The notes under the pieces were generated by a model that worked only from the letters and a program-made list of their open reading frames with translations, made no database searches and had not been told where the DNA came from. The position numbers were made by a program, and so were the translations under genes. Below are positions 8,385 to 16,072 of a stretch of 47,527 nucleotides of DNA, in pieces. The DNA comes from Lachnospiraceae bacterium (GTDB lineage Bacteria; Bacillota; Clostridia; Lachnospirales; Lachnospiraceae): the NCBI GenBank assembly GCA_009774345.1, contig VSNR01000007.1:1-47527 (forward strand). Reading direction: 5' to 3'. Within the stretch, counting starts at the first letter, position 1. Each line of letters begins with the position of its first letter.

Positions 8385-9139
8385 TGCCCATGTGTGCTGG
8401 AATGCCCGCTATGATGCCCTTTATCTGAATCCCCATCCGCAGCATTCTTCCTATTATGTCCCTGACAGGTCTTAATCCGGCTCTGGATCTCCCCCATTGA
8501 CATCCCGTGGCAGTCCTCCACGGTGATGTCGGCATCATACTGCGACAATTCGAGGAAAGCACGATATTTTCCAAAGGACATCTCATGCTGATGCGCTTCC
8601 TTCATGCAGGCGGTATCACTGCTGTAGGTCAGTGCATCGAGTGCCTGAAAGCTGTCGTTTGCGTGAATCTGTTCCAGCATCGCATCGGAATGATCTGAGA
8701 CCACTGTCACCACCAACTGCGAATCCCGATTGAGATACCGGCTGTAGTAGGCATCCTGCAACAGTCGGTCAAGCGCCTGCATATAAGAAATATTTTTCAG
8801 CGGCACATGCTGTAGAACATCCTGTGCATCTGCATTGTAGCCTGTTGCGGACACTACTCTGTCAAAGCGGTTGACTGCAAGCTCGATAGAAGGATTCACA
8901 TCAATGCTGATGTAGGATACAGGACTGCAATACACGGAATACCCGCCTGTCCCAGCCAGCAAAAAGATGCAGACAACCGCCATGGCATACCGCAGTGCAG
9001 CGTTTGGTTTCTGCCAAAAAACCACACGGCTTTGTCCTGTCCGCTGTGCCTCCAGATACCGCAGTGTATTTTGCTTCATCGTTTCTGTTGACTGTATGTT
9101 TTCCATGCTTTTCTGGATTCTGTTCTGCGCGCTGCTCAT
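8378..9139 (-). CDS. RsgI-like membrane anti-sigma protein with His-rich outer tail
   Basis: A 253-aa single-pass protein. About 47 cytosolic residues precede a membrane helix at about 48-68 (ALRYAMAVVCIFLLAGTGG), then an outer domain opening with SYISIDVNPSIELAVNRFDRV, the hallmark of the RsgI middle domain (YxxIDINPSxE). The last ~27 residues carry seven histidines (GHH, GHSS, THGHH) and could bind metal. It lacks the classic RsgI N-terminal domain, in keeping with an ECF rather than a SigI partner. The ATG overlaps the sigma stop at 9136-9139 as ATGA. Anti-sigma function is inferred. The His-rich tail beside a secreted Cys/His-rich protein suggests metal sensing, which is speculative. Confidence 0.8.
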   Translation of the reverse strand: MSSAQNRIQKSMENIQSTETMKQNTLRYLEAQRTGQSRVVFWQKPNAALRYAMAVVCIFLLAGTGGYSVYCSPVSYISIDVNPSIELAVNRFDRVVSATGYNADAQDVLQHVPLKNISYMQALDRLLQDAYYSRYLNRDSQLVVTVVSDHSDAMLEQIHANDSFQALDALTYSSDTACMKEAHQHEMSFGKYRAFLELSQYDADITVEDCHGMSMGEIQSRIKTCQGHNRKNAADGDSDKGHHSGHSSTHGHH

Positions 9140-9615
9140 GACCAGTCACCTCCTAACTTTTCCCGCAGGATATCTTTTGCCCTGGAAAGCCAGGTATAGA
9201 TTGTGTTCTCCTTTTTTCCTAAAATTCGTGCAATCTCCACTGCTGTATAACCCTCATAATAAAAGAGATAGATCACGTCGCGGTATTTTTCAGGCAGTTT
9301 TAAGACTGCCTCCAAAACCTCTTTCGACGAATGATCCAGCTCTGTGCTCTCCTCTGCCAGCACGTCGAGCGGAACCCATTTTCTGCGTGACAGAGCGCGC
9401 AGCCAGTCGGTGCAGGCATTGATCGTCACGCGCACAAACCACGCCTTCTCGTGCTCTGCGCTCTCGAAGGTACTTTCATACAATAAATATTTCATATATA
9501 CGTTCTGAAATACATCTTCTGTGTCATGTCTGTTCTTGAGATGTACGAAACATATCCGCCGCACCATATCCGCGTACGCCTCCATGACACGGTTCACGTC
9601 CTCTGTGCTTTTCAA
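9136..9615 (-). CDS. ECF-type sigma-70 family RNA polymerase sigma factor
   Basis: A 159-aa sigma factor. Region 2 reads ICFVHLKNRHDTEDVFQNVYMKYL, with the conserved DTEDVFQ core, followed by EKAWFVRVTINACTDWLRA. Region 4 has the helix-turn-helix YEGYTAVEIARILGKKENTIYTWLSRAK. It is closer to the standard ECF pattern than the other sigma factor in the window. The start is TTG at 9615, placed 7 bases after GGGGG; the next in-frame candidate (GTG seven codons in) has a poorly spaced site. It is followed by the RsgI-like anti-sigma gene with ATGA overlap and preceded by the Cys/His-rich gene on the same strand. Confidence 0.9.
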   Translation of the reverse strand: MKSTEDVNRVMEAYADMVRRICFVHLKNRHDTEDVFQNVYMKYLLYESTFESAEHEKAWFVRVTINACTDWLRALSRRKWVPLDVLAEESTELDHSSKEVLEAVLKLPEKYRDVIYLFYYEGYTAVEIARILGKKENTIYTWLSRAKDILREKLGGDWS

Positions 9616-9633
9616 AAGTTTTCCCCCTCATGT

Positions 9634-9686
9634 CTGACTGTAAAAAATTTTCTCAGTCAGAGACCCCGCCTTTTACAGCAGGGTCT
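9634..9686 (-). terminator. tandem hairpins between Cys/His gene and sigma gene
   Basis: Two stem-loops: CTGACTG (9634-9640)/CAGTCAG (9654-9660), and AGACCC (9661-9666)/GGGTCT (9681-9686), the second extending to GC with one mismatch. They lie in the 92-bp gap and could partly terminate or process RNA between the two codirectional genes. The loop of the first holds TTTTTT on the minus strand. Confidence 0.5.
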
Positions 9687-9707
9687 TTGTCTTGAATATT
9701 CAGGAAT

Positions 9708-10145
9708 TTAACGATGATGTCCGCCATGATGTCCTGTGCCGCCATAGTAATATGTCGATGCGGTATGGTGTACTGTGCCGTCACACGCTACGCCAAGCGT
9801 GCACACGCCATTCACGTCACAGCTTCCGTCTGCGTAGCAGGTCGCTGCGGTATGATGTACTGTTCCATCGCAGGCTACGCCGAGTGTACACACGCCATTC
9901 ACATCACAGCTTCCGTCTGCGTAGCAGGCAGTTGCGGTGTGATGCACTGTTCCATCACAGGCTACGCCGAGTGTGCACACGCCGTCTACGTCACAGCTTC
10001 CGTCTGCATAGCATACAGGTGCCGGGTTCTGTACAACTGTTCTGTGTGATCTTCCATGATGAGCAAATGCCACATTGGATGTGCTCCCTGCCACGACTGC
10101 TGCCAAAGCTACGACTGCTGCTATTCTAGTTACTTTTTTACGCAT
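9708..10145 (-). CDS. secreted Cys/His-rich protein with three 29-residue repeats
   Basis: A 145-aa exported protein of unknown function. Residues 1-28 form a signal peptide with a VAFA-type cleavage site (MRKKVTRIAAVVALAAVVAG, ending SNVAFA). The mature chain starts HHGRSH, then has three near-identical 29-residue units built as CYADGSCDVNGVCTLGVACD plus GTVHHTA, and ends GGTGHHGGHHR. Each unit has four Cys and two adjacent His, a pattern that suggests metal binding or disulfide knots. GGAGG precedes the ATG by 8 bases. It lies upstream of a sigma/anti-sigma pair whose outer tail is also His-rich, so the three may form one response unit. No family is recognised. Confidence 0.8.
   Translation of the reverse strand: MRKKVTRIAAVVALAAVVAGSTSNVAFAHHGRSHRTVVQNPAPVCYADGSCDVDGVCTLGVACDGTVHHTATACYADGSCDVNGVCTLGVACDGTVHHTAATCYADGSCDVNGVCTLGVACDGTVHHTASTYYYGGTGHHGGHHR
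9749..10019 (-). repeat. three in-frame 87-bp tandem repeats
   Basis: Three 87-bp units encode the 29-residue Cys/His repeats. Most differences are silent or conservative (for example Asp/Asn at the tenth position), which points to recent unit duplication and to selection on the protein. Confidence 0.75.
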
Positions 10146-10204
10146 GATAGTTTCCTCCGTTTTTTTATGAAATTTTTACACATACACTTGAATGAATTTC
10201 CTGT

Positions 10205-10234
10205 TTCATACGTAATACGTTCTGGCGGTGTCAA
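10205..10234 (-). promoter_or_regulatory. promoter candidate for the Cys/His-rich gene
   Basis: Perfect -35 TTGACA (10229-10234), 18-base spacer and -10 TATGAA (10205-10210) on the minus strand, about 60 bases before the start. An ECF-type promoter downstream of it (TGAAAC and a later GTGTATG) is also possible. Confidence 0.5.
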
Positions 10235-10258
10235 TCCTTTCAATATTTTTATAAATTA

Positions 10259-11833
10259 TTATTTAATAAACTTTTCGATCGCACAGCTATGCGGCTTATC
10301 AAACTTTGTCTTATCATAATTGATACCGACAAGTAAAATTTCACCAGCATAATGTTCAAGCGCCTGCGTATACTGTCTGTCTTTGATTTGCTGTAGCGCT
10401 GCTTTGGCAGTCCTGTCATATTTTAATTCAACCACAATCGCCGGCTTTGCAGTACACGGAAGCGGTAGAAATACAATATCCGCAAAACCGCGTCCTACGG
10501 GCAGCTCACGAATCATTTTATACTCTTTTCTCGCACTGTAGTATGCAAGACCAATCGCGCAGGCAATCGAGTTCTCATCATTATAGGTCAAAATAGAAGC
10601 TGCCTCCATATGTGCAAGATCAAGTCCTGCCGCAACGCGCTCTGCGTCCCCTGCCAGTGTCGCTTCCAAAAGTTCTTCGGAGGCTTTCAAAATCCGCATG
10701 ACTTCCGACCACCCGCCTACGCTCATGGCGCTCTCAAATTCTCTCGAAATTTCCTTGTTGGGAATAAATGCCTCCTCCGCATCAAAATCATAACCAAGAT
10801 AGCCAAGATGAATCAGCAGTGTGAGCACATCATCCTTGATCTTAAAATTACGCATATCATTCTGAAAGCTGCGTGTGTTGACCCTGACTCTGCCGCCACC
10901 AAGCATTTTGATAATGTCCGAACGCAGTCCGTCAAAGTCCATATCCATATATAGTTTCAGCGCGTCATACGTTTCTGTCGAGGTCCAGTAATTTGAAAAT
11001 CTATGGCGCAGCATTGCCTCCACCACCGACTTAGGATTGTAAATATGACGAAATCTGGTAAACTGATATCCATCATACCAACTGCCCGCCTCGGCAAAAT
11101 CCATGCCATAGCGCTTACACAACGCCTTTACTTCTCTCTCTGTAAAACCCGTGTACTCCTCAAAAAAACTCTGGTCAACCATTGAGTATTCCCAGAACAT
11201 ATTCAGCGCAGAATGCTGTCCGTACTTTTTGACTGGCAGAATGCCCGTCACATAGACAAGCGCTACAAAGGGCTGATCTTTTAAAAGATTTCGCAGAAAA
11301 TCAAGATACTGTCTTTGCAGGGTCTCTGACTCCTGCCGCTCGCGCATCACACAGTCCCACTCATCGATTAAAATGATAAACTGCTGCCTCGTTTTCGCAT
11401 AAATCCTTCTCAGCGCATCCGCAAGACTGATTCCGGTCCGGCTGCACACTTCCCCATACTCTTCATGCAATTCCTCAAGCACTTCCTGTTCCAGATATTC
11501 TGTCACACTTTGCCTTAATGCCCCAATCAGAAACTGCTGCATATTTAAAAAAATCACATTATATTTGTTCAGATGCTTCTCAAAACTTTTGTTTCGCTCA
11601 ATCTTTCTCTTTGCAAACAGCGCTGCCGAATCACAACCGCGGCTGTAATATGCTGCAAGCATTTTAAGCGCCATGGATTTTCCAAACCGTCTGGGCCTGC
11701 TGACACAAATATACTTTTGTTCTGTATTCATCAGCTCATTTGTATATTTTATCAGCCCTGTCTTATCCACATATATTTTTGAACTGACCGCCTCCAAAAA
11801 GCCCTCATTTCCCGGATTCAGATAAATTCCCAT
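10259..11833 (-). CDS. AAA-ATPase-like / PD-(D/E)XK nuclease-like protein, copy 2
   Basis: A 524-aa paralogue of the 4138-5730 protein, with the same order of parts: conserved start MGIYLNPGNEGF, P-loop RPRRFGKS, Walker B ILIDEWD, the long middle with KKYGQHSALNMFWEYSM, and the C-terminal core GFADIVFLPLP followed by VVELKYD. The nuclease-like Asp, Glu and Lys are all present, so neither copy looks dead. The ATG at 11833 is 8 bases after GGGAGGG. It lies directly behind a codirectional permease gene: its -35 box begins 2 bases after that gene's stop. The two copies differ throughout, at codon third positions and in protein, so the duplication is not recent. The cellular role is unknown. Confidence 0.88.
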   Translation of the reverse strand: MGIYLNPGNEGFLEAVSSKIYVDKTGLIKYTNELMNTEQKYICVSRPRRFGKSMALKMLAAYYSRGCDSAALFAKRKIERNKSFEKHLNKYNVIFLNMQQFLIGALRQSVTEYLEQEVLEELHEEYGEVCSRTGISLADALRRIYAKTRQQFIILIDEWDCVMRERQESETLQRQYLDFLRNLLKDQPFVALVYVTGILPVKKYGQHSALNMFWEYSMVDQSFFEEYTGFTEREVKALCKRYGMDFAEAGSWYDGYQFTRFRHIYNPKSVVEAMLRHRFSNYWTSTETYDALKLYMDMDFDGLRSDIIKMLGGGRVRVNTRSFQNDMRNFKIKDDVLTLLIHLGYLGYDFDAEEAFIPNKEISREFESAMSVGGWSEVMRILKASEELLEATLAGDAERVAAGLDLAHMEAASILTYNDENSIACAIGLAYYSARKEYKMIRELPVGRGFADIVFLPLPCTAKPAIVVELKYDRTAKAALQQIKDRQYTQALEHYAGEILLVGINYDKTKFDKPHSCAIEKFIK

Positions 11834-11840
11834 AAAAGAT

Positions 11841-11873
11841 TCCCTCCCGCTTAATCATATTATACGGGAGGGA
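11841..11873 (-). promoter_or_regulatory. inverted repeat across -10 box and ribosome site, copy 2
   Basis: Arms TCCCTCCCG (11841-11849) and CGGGAGGGA (11865-11873), 15-nt loop containing the -10 box. As in copy 1, the arm nearer the gene contains the GGGAGGG ribosome site and the other lies in the promoter spacer. Stem sequences differ between the copies but stay self-complementary, which suggests that pairing is what is kept. Confidence 0.82.
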
Positions 11874-11887
11874 TGCCAAATTAACAA
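11859..11887 (-). promoter_or_regulatory. sigma-A-type promoter of ATPase/nuclease copy 2
   Basis: Minus-strand -35 TTGTTA (11882-11887), 17-base spacer, -10 TATAAT (11859-11864): identical boxes and spacing to copy 1. ATTAACAAGC at the -35 is shared by both loci. Confidence 0.75.
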
Positions 11888-11888
11888 G

Positions 11889-14414
11889 CTAAATCTGAAA
11901 GACCAGACGCTCGGTGATACTCTGGTGCTCCAATTTCCGAAAGCACAGATACGGAATCAAGAGCGCTGTCGCAATCAAGACCGGCGTGCAGCAGACAAGC
12001 GGGAACAGCGTAAAATGGAAGGTGGAATATCCGTCTGCTGCCGTCACCATCGCACGCAGAAAGACACCGACTGAAAGCGCGCCCAGTGTATAGGCTGCAA
12101 GCAGCGTCAGCCCTGCGTAGAACAGTCCTTCAAAAGCCAGCATCTGCCGCAGCTGCCGTTTGGTCATGCCGACACTCTGTATCAGCGCAAACTCCCGCCT
12201 GCGCGCGATGATGGCCGTCACCATGCTATTGACAAAGTTTAACACTCCGACAAGCGCTATGATGATGCTGACCGCATACCCCATCACAGCCGATGCGCGC
12301 GTCTGCGACTCATATTGCGCAATCATTGTCCGACGGGATACTACGTTCATTCCAGCCGCCGCTCCCTGCTGGTATTTAGAAAGCAGTGCCTGCGCATCCT
12401 CCATCGTCTCATCTGTGACATTAAAATAAAATTTCCGCAGATTGCTCCCCGCCCACAGCTTTGTAAAAACATCCGCCGGCAGTATAACCGACAGGTCAAA
12501 AGCCAGAGAGTCCCGCCCTGCCACCATCGGGCGCAGCGGTTTCAAGGCTGCCATCACCTCAAATTCACGTCCCGCAATCAGAAGCTTCTCGCCCACGGCG
12601 TGAGCTGGAATCACGTCTCCTGGCGTCATGGATGGGCCGATGGACAGACAATACTGTCCTGTCGCAAAGCGTTCTGCGTCAAAGGCACCGTCAAGAATAT
12701 AACGGTTGTCTGCTGCCGCGTCCAGCACCAGCCCATCCGCTCCATAGATGGTATACATACATTTTTCACCGCCCACTGCCGCGTCAAACCCTGCTTTCCA
12801 TTCTGGAAAAGAAGGGTCGTAGGACGCAAAATCTGCCAGACGCTCCTCATTGTAAAATGCTTTCAGACTGCGCTTGGTCTGCTCGCCCAGCGTCATCTGT
12901 TCCTGTCTGGAATAAAGCCGCCCTGTCGCCTCGACTCCGCCGGATTCACCCAGCCCCATAATCTCCGCAAGCATTGTATCGCTGATGGTATTCCCCGCCG
13001 GGTCATAAAAGCTGGAAGCATCGTTTGTCGCATCGTCAATCTGGTAGTCTGCCACTGTCAAATCCATCAGATATTTCTCCACGTCAAAGCTGGCATTCTT
13101 TGCATAGAAATAGCTCATCAGCACAAGCCCCAGCGTCAGAGAACAGAGGACTACGATCGTCCGCTTCCGGCTGCGCCACAGATTTGACCATGCCATGCGC
13201 AGCAGAAAAGCACCGTTTCTGGACTTCTTTTTCTTCTTGTGACAAGAAACACTGCTGTCCGTGTAGCGAAGCGCCTCAATTGGGGAAACCTTCCCAGCCA
13301 TCCGCGCAGGCAGCATACAGGAAACCAGCACTGTCACATAAGAAAACAGTGCAGAGCCAGCAAAGATCACAGGACTTGCAGAGACCACCACCTGCATTTC
13401 CTTCATGGGAATCCATACTGGAACCAGCAGAACCCCGAGCACATATCCTGCCACAAGCCCCATTGGAATGCCAATGGCACTAAGCCGGTTCCCCTGACCA
13501 TAAACCACCTTTTTCAACTGCTTTTTTGTGGTGCCAAGTGTCTTTAATTTGCCATAAAACTGAATGTCCGCGGCAACTGAAATCTGGAAAACATTGTAGA
13601 TCATCAGATATCCCGCCAGAAACACCAGCACCATGCCGCCGTACATCGGCAGATTTTCCATAAGGATACTGCTCTGCACCTCCGGCGTGTATGCGAGGTT
13701 TGTCTGAAATGACAGCTCTGTCAGACCACTTTCGCGAAGAACTTTCTGCGTTTTTGCATCGATATTTTTCGTGTCCGAAAACGTGATGCCCATCATGCGC
13801 ATTCCCAGCATCTGTCCATCCTTCGGCACAGGCACACTTTCACATGCTTCCAGCGCATATATCTCACTGACCCATGCCATGTCCGCATAGGAGGAGAGAT
13901 TGCCCTCCCACCAGCCGCACAGGGTAAAGGTGTCTGTACCGTTTTCCCACTCGAGTGTGACCGACTGTCCCAGCTCCAACGCAATGTCCAGCCGCGCAAG
14001 CACCTGTGTATCCAGCGCAATCTCATCCCGCTGCTCTGGCATCCTGCCTGTTGTCGGATACGCAAAGACATCCCGCGCATACTGGTCACTGCCGTAGCGC
14101 AGTTCCACCTGCCGCCCTGCAAGGCACGGATTCTTTACAGTCCCCAGCACAATCGATTTCCCAAAGTGCACGATGTCCAGGTGCGCAGCAAGCTGTGTGA
14201 TCTGCTCATCGGTAATCTGTTTGGTGCCCGCGTGCGCCTTTGTGCCGGACTGGCGCAGATACATCTCTGTCATATTCCGCCCCATACTCTGTGCCAGTGT
14301 GAACAGCGCTGTAAACATCATCGTCGTCAGGACAACCGCAAGCACTGCCACCACATTGCGCCCCCTGTTCTGGCGAAAACTGCGGTTTGTGAGGGTTTGT
14401 AGGATTTGTCTCAT
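11889..14414 (-). CDS. FtsX-like ABC transporter permease
   Basis: An 841-aa permease of the FtsX/MacB type, the membrane part of a transporter usually linked to peptide-antibiotic or envelope-stress export. It has an N-terminal membrane helix (about 20-42), a large outer domain to about 255, then a first FtsX-like three-helix block (about 260-375). A second N-terminal-type helix (about 410-430), another outer domain and a final FtsX block follow (about 710-830, with IARRREFALIQSVGMTKRQL). The duplicated layout and length are typical of two-component-linked permeases. The start overlaps the stop of the ATPase gene as ATGA (14411-14414). Its partner ATPase is truncated, so this permease may have no working motor here. 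Confidence 0.9.
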   Translation of the reverse strand: MRQILQTLTNRSFRQNRGRNVVAVLAVVLTTMMFTALFTLAQSMGRNMTEMYLRQSGTKAHAGTKQITDEQITQLAAHLDIVHFGKSIVLGTVKNPCLAGRQVELRYGSDQYARDVFAYPTTGRMPEQRDEIALDTQVLARLDIALELGQSVTLEWENGTDTFTLCGWWEGNLSSYADMAWVSEIYALEACESVPVPKDGQMLGMRMMGITFSDTKNIDAKTQKVLRESGLTELSFQTNLAYTPEVQSSILMENLPMYGGMVLVFLAGYLMIYNVFQISVAADIQFYGKLKTLGTTKKQLKKVVYGQGNRLSAIGIPMGLVAGYVLGVLLVPVWIPMKEMQVVVSASPVIFAGSALFSYVTVLVSCMLPARMAGKVSPIEALRYTDSSVSCHKKKKKSRNGAFLLRMAWSNLWRSRKRTIVVLCSLTLGLVLMSYFYAKNASFDVEKYLMDLTVADYQIDDATNDASSFYDPAGNTISDTMLAEIMGLGESGGVEATGRLYSRQEQMTLGEQTKRSLKAFYNEERLADFASYDPSFPEWKAGFDAAVGGEKCMYTIYGADGLVLDAAADNRYILDGAFDAERFATGQYCLSIGPSMTPGDVIPAHAVGEKLLIAGREFEVMAALKPLRPMVAGRDSLAFDLSVILPADVFTKLWAGSNLRKFYFNVTDETMEDAQALLSKYQQGAAAGMNVVSRRTMIAQYESQTRASAVMGYAVSIIIALVGVLNFVNSMVTAIIARRREFALIQSVGMTKRQLRQMLAFEGLFYAGLTLLAAYTLGALSVGVFLRAMVTAADGYSTFHFTLFPLVCCTPVLIATALLIPYLCFRKLEHQSITERLVFQI

Positions 14415-14911
14415 ACTTCTGCCCTGCCTTTCTGCACATTTACCACCTTCCCGTCCTCAATCTGAATGCACCGGTCTGCCTGACTGGCGATTTCCGGGTT
14501 ATGGGTGATCATCACGATGGTCTGGTGAAATTTCCGGCTTGTAACCCGCAGCAGCTCAATCACCTCGTCGCTCGTCTTGTGATCAAGGTTTCCTGTCGGC
14601 TCGTCGGCAAGGATAATTGCCGGCTTTGCCGCCAATGCGCGGGCAATCGAGACGCGCTGCTGCTGTCCGCCAGAAAGCGTGTTTGGCATGTTGTCCAGCT
14701 TCTTTTCCAGCCCCAACAGCGCCACCACTTCCTGTATAAAGCGCTCATCGGGCTTTTTACCGTCGAGCTGAACCGGCATCACAATATTTTCATAGACATT
14801 CAGAATCGGCACCAGGTTATAATTCTGGAAAATAAACCCGATGCGCTGTCTGCGAAACACGGTCAAATCGTCGTCGGAGAGCTTTCCCAGCTCAAACTGG
14901 TCTACGCGCAC
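14411..14911 (-). pseudogene. ABC transporter ATP-binding protein lacking its N-terminus
   Basis: Only the C-terminal ~166 residues of a MacB/BceA-type ATPase remain: Q-loop (FIFQNYNLVPILNVYENI), signature LSGGQQQRVSIARAL, Walker B AIILADEPTGNLD and the H-loop MITHNP. The Walker A segment and about 55 residues before VRVDQFELGK are absent. Upstream in frame, a few residues (TASGS) of the normal sequence survive before TGA; beyond that the DNA belongs to the histidine-kinase gene. GTG at 14911 could start translation, but the product could not bind ATP normally. It is followed by the permease with ATGA overlap. This is a deletion scar or an assembly collapse. Confidence 0.85.
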
Positions 14912-15312
14912 ACTGCCAGATGCTGTTCACAGGTCCATCCGTCCTCTGTCGGGCTGGCTGGCGCATTTGTCAAAGCAAAGAAAATCTTTCTGCCAGTTTC
15001 CTCCATCAGATAATTGACCGCAATCATCGCCGGGCAAAAGACCAGCACCGCCGTCACTTTCTCAATCATCTTTCCCACATGAAATACAGCGATGTAAAGA
15101 AAAAATCCCCCCATTGCGCCCAGCAGACCATACGGGTCATTGGAGTAAATAAAAGAGGTTGCAAGAATATCCAGCGCACCAATCCCCACAATCCGTAAAA
15201 ACCAGTTCCTCCGCATCGGAAGGAAGGCGCAAATCATACAAAGAAAGACAAACACATAGCCATAAGCCAGCAGATCACTGCAAATCTCCATAAAATGCAT
15301 CAAACGCATCAT
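14902..15312 (-). pseudogene. sensor histidine kinase cut after its membrane region
   Basis: A 136-aa remnant of an AgrC-like membrane sensor. It has about four membrane segments (AYGYVFVFLCMICAFL, IVGIGALDILATSFIY, GAMGGFFLYIAVFHVG, VTAVLVFCPAMIAVNYL) and then stops a few residues after NAPASPTEDGWTCEQ. No His-box or ATP-binding domain follows. The frame ends at a TAG (14902-14904) inside the remaining ATPase coding region. Its start overlaps the response-regulator stop as ATGA, so the normal order was regulator, kinase, ATPase, permease. The missing part of kinase plus ATPase would be roughly 1 kb, judged from usual family lengths. Confidence 0.82.
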
Positions 15313-16019
15313 AAAAAGTCCCCCGAGTACTCCGCAAGCTGCTCCATAAACTGCCTGCGCTTTGGCTGGCTGACTGGGATGGTCTCCCCAGTGACAAGTG
15401 TAATCTCCAGCTTATTGACTCCTTTCACATAATACAAATTTACAATGTAACTGGTGTGGCAGCGCACAAATCCATGCGGCGCCAGCTCCTGCTCCAAATC
15501 CTTCATGCTCCTGTAGCAGATAATCTTCTCCTGCTCTGTGTGCAGAAGCAGATTGCGGTTGAACGTCTCCACATAATGCAGGGTATTCAAAAAGATCTTG
15601 TATTTCCCAGAGTCATTTGCAACCACAATCGCAGGGCTGTCAAGTTTCCTGCTGCGCCTGCGCCATTGCTCGATCTCCGCCTTCAGCCGTGCATACTTCA
15701 TCGGCTTCACAATGTAATTTGCCGCCTGATACTTGTAGCCTTCCAGCGCACACTGCGCAAGCGTCGTCAAAAAGATAATACCCACCCTTTCATCCATCTG
15801 CCGGATTCGTTTTGCTGCGCGCAGGCCATCCAACAGCTTCATCTGAATATCAAGGAAAATTAAGTCAATCGTCGTGTCGTAATGCGTGGTCAGCTCTATG
15901 CCGTCATAGAACGCACTCACTTTGATCTCCTCTCCTGTCTCGGCGGCGTACTGGTTTATTAATTGCGTCAAATAGATGACAAAATCCTTCTCATCATCAC
16001 AGATTGCGATATGTAACAT
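15309..16019 (-). CDS. LytTR-family response regulator (AgrA-like)
   Basis: A 236-aa regulator. The receiver domain (1-120) has the acidic pair in CDDE (8-9), phospho-acceptor D57 in LIFLDIQM and the conserved Lys in NYIVKPM. The C-terminal LytTR DNA-binding domain (about 135-230) has the expected LHYVETFNRNLLLHT and FVRCHTSYIVNLYYV segments. It would bind paired direct repeats upstream of target promoters. ATG at 16019 is chosen because GGGGAA lies 7-9 bases before it; a TTG five codons upstream would start inside that site. Its cognate kinase, encoded next, is truncated, so the regulator may be unregulated or use another kinase. Confidence 0.9.
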   Translation of the reverse strand: MLHIAICDDEKDFVIYLTQLINQYAAETGEEIKVSAFYDGIELTTHYDTTIDLIFLDIQMKLLDGLRAAKRIRQMDERVGIIFLTTLAQCALEGYKYQAANYIVKPMKYARLKAEIEQWRRRSRKLDSPAIVVANDSGKYKIFLNTLHYVETFNRNLLLHTEQEKIICYRSMKDLEQELAPHGFVRCHTSYIVNLYYVKGVNKLEITLVTGETIPVSQPKRRQFMEQLAEYSGDFL

Positions 16020-16072
16020 GGCATCTTTCCCCAATTTTTGTAGATCTTATTCCATCGTTCCCCATAATGCAG

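Noticed and set aside
9692..10129. Plus-strand repeats that might be a gene or CRISPR-like array
   Set aside because: The 87-bp units are in-frame coding repeats on the minus strand behind a good signal peptide; there are no spacers.
12315..13187. Plus-strand open frame of 290 codons
   Set aside because: Antisense to the FtsX-like permease, with a composition rich in His, Arg and Cys typical of chance frames.
15309..16019. Response regulator considered as VanR
   Set aside because: It has a LytTR rather than an OmpR-type DNA-binding domain and belongs to the kinase/ABC unit 27 kb away from the van genes.
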